Below, piece after piece: positions 63,489 to 64,000 of a stretch of DNA of 64,000 nucleotides. Numbering within the stretch: the stretch's first letter is position 1; each line of letters starts with the position of its first letter. The position numbers and the translations under genes are program-made. The notes beneath the pieces are model-generated. The model ran no database searches. It was not told the DNA's origin and saw only the letters and a program-made list of their open reading frames with translations. The stretch lies in contig JAJDDV010000002.1 of NCBI GenBank assembly GCA_029260135.1, positions 1 through 64,000 on the forward strand, written 5' to 3'. The DNA is from Phycisphaerae bacterium. GTDB lineage: Bacteria; Planctomycetota; Phycisphaerae; UBA1845.

Positions 63489-64000
63489 CTATTTGCCCTT
63501 CTTCTTCGGCGCGCAACCACCCTTCTTGTCCGGGCAGCAGGGCTTCTTCTTCGTGGCATTCGTGACGGAGGCAAGCAGCACCTTCTTGTCGGTCGCGCCC
63601 TTGAACGTGGCCACAGTCTTCCCCGGGGGAGCGAGGAGGACGGTCACGGCCTCAGTCGTCTTCGGATCCACCTTGAGGTTCTTGAGGAACGGGGCCTCCG
63701 CGGCGTCGCTAGGATCAATCGTGACGACCTCCGTCGTCTCGGCGTACTTCGGATCGCTCTTGAACTCGTTGACACCTTTCATGGCTTCGGCATCGAGCTT
63801 CGTGCTGTCGTTCTGTATGCACAGAAACGTCATCTTGCCATCCTGAAGCGACTTCAGCGCCTTTTCCATTCCGGGGCTCGCGAAAGAATCCATCAGTAGT
63901 TGTTCGGAGAACGCCATCCGGTAGCTACGCACAACGGCGCCGTTCGGGGCCACGACAAGAACGAAGGGCATCGGCGCCGTGCGCACCTTGAACCGGTCAA
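63489..64000 (-). CDS. Protein with Cys/Lys-rich tail, 5' end outside the window
   Basis: Open on the minus strand from the window edge to a stop at 63489, so the N-terminus is missing. The visible 170 residues have RTAPMPFVLVVAPNGAVV, resembling the later strand of a thioredoxin fold, then a mixed alpha/beta region repeating that pattern, and end in a basic tail with C-C and a later C (KKKPCCPDKKGGCAPKKKGK). The tail looks like a metal-binding or membrane-binding segment. It lies 11 bases before the permease start on the same strand, so it is probably cotranscribed with the transporter. Function unknown. Confidence 0.6.
   Translation of the reverse strand, partial: DRFKVRTAPMPFVLVVAPNGAVVRSYRMAFSEQLLMDSFASPGMEKALKSLQDGKMTFLCIQNDSTKLDAEAMKGVNEFKSDPKYAETTEVVTIDPSDAAEAPFLKNLKVDPKTTEAVTVLLAPPGKTVATFKGATDKKVLLASVTNATKKKPCCPDKKGGCAPKKKGK

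Noticed and set aside
1-64000. tRNA, rRNA and riboswitch candidates
   Set aside because: I looked at the gaps between genes by eye and saw no cloverleaf or known riboswitch core; a tRNA search program would be needed to exclude them fully.

Overview
The window looks like a high-GC chromosome segment of a Planctomycetota bacterium, most like Phycisphaerae and relatives. The grounds are two pairs of an ECF-type sigma factor with a Ser/Thr kinase-TPR protein, several secreted proteins with dockerin-like tails and thrombospondin-type-3-like (D-C-N-x-N-G-x-x-D-E-C) repeats, and short palindromic intergenic repeats of the kind common in that phylum. This assignment is inference; there is no rRNA or other taxonomic marker in the window.

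Layout. 0.5-4.5 kb: a sugar-modification cluster (two CgeB-like glycosyltransferases, one fused to an FkbM methyltransferase, plus a free FkbM methyltransferase) whose last gene has had its 3' end tandemly copied. 4.8-8.8 kb: a TerB-like protein, a decayed zinc-ribbon membrane protein gene, sucC, and a lipoprotein redoxin read through an in-frame TGA that I interpret as selenocysteine (U-G-Y-C active site with a hairpin at the right distance). 9-16.6 kb: secreted subtilase, a seven-blade FG-GAP protein, a broken subtilase-like gene, an IS1380-like transposase remnant and a dockerin protein. 16.9-22.9 kb: ECF sigma/kinase pair, nitroreductase, class A beta-lactamase-like hydrolase.

23.2-42.1 kb is the core: an Rrf2 Fe-S regulator followed by one uninterrupted co-directional run of 13 genes, cytochrome c (narC-like), narGHJI, two narK genes (the first fused to a DoxX-like domain) and actABCDEF for alternative complex III. 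Many junctions overlap by a few bases, so this reads as one respiratory supercluster: NarGHI reduces nitrate in the cytoplasm using quinol, NarK proteins move nitrate/nitrite, and ACIII oxidises quinol and delivers electrons to c-type cytochromes, with the diheme NarC-like protein as a possible link. No terminal oxidase gene lies next to it.

42.2-52.7 kb: a dockerin protein and a fibre-like protein with decapeptide repeats (minus strand), then a second sigma/kinase pair, a very large secreted propeller protein and a decayed copy of the kinase 3' end. 53-64 kb: a four-PDZ S1C protease, a degenerate protease-like protein lacking the catalytic His, a Met-rich TlpA-like redoxin, a lipoprotein with a zincin motif, a LytS/LytTR two-component pair, and a minus-strand ABC transporter (ATPase, FtsX-like permease) with a Cys/Lys-tailed protein that runs off the right edge.

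No tRNA, rRNA or CRISPR array was recognised.
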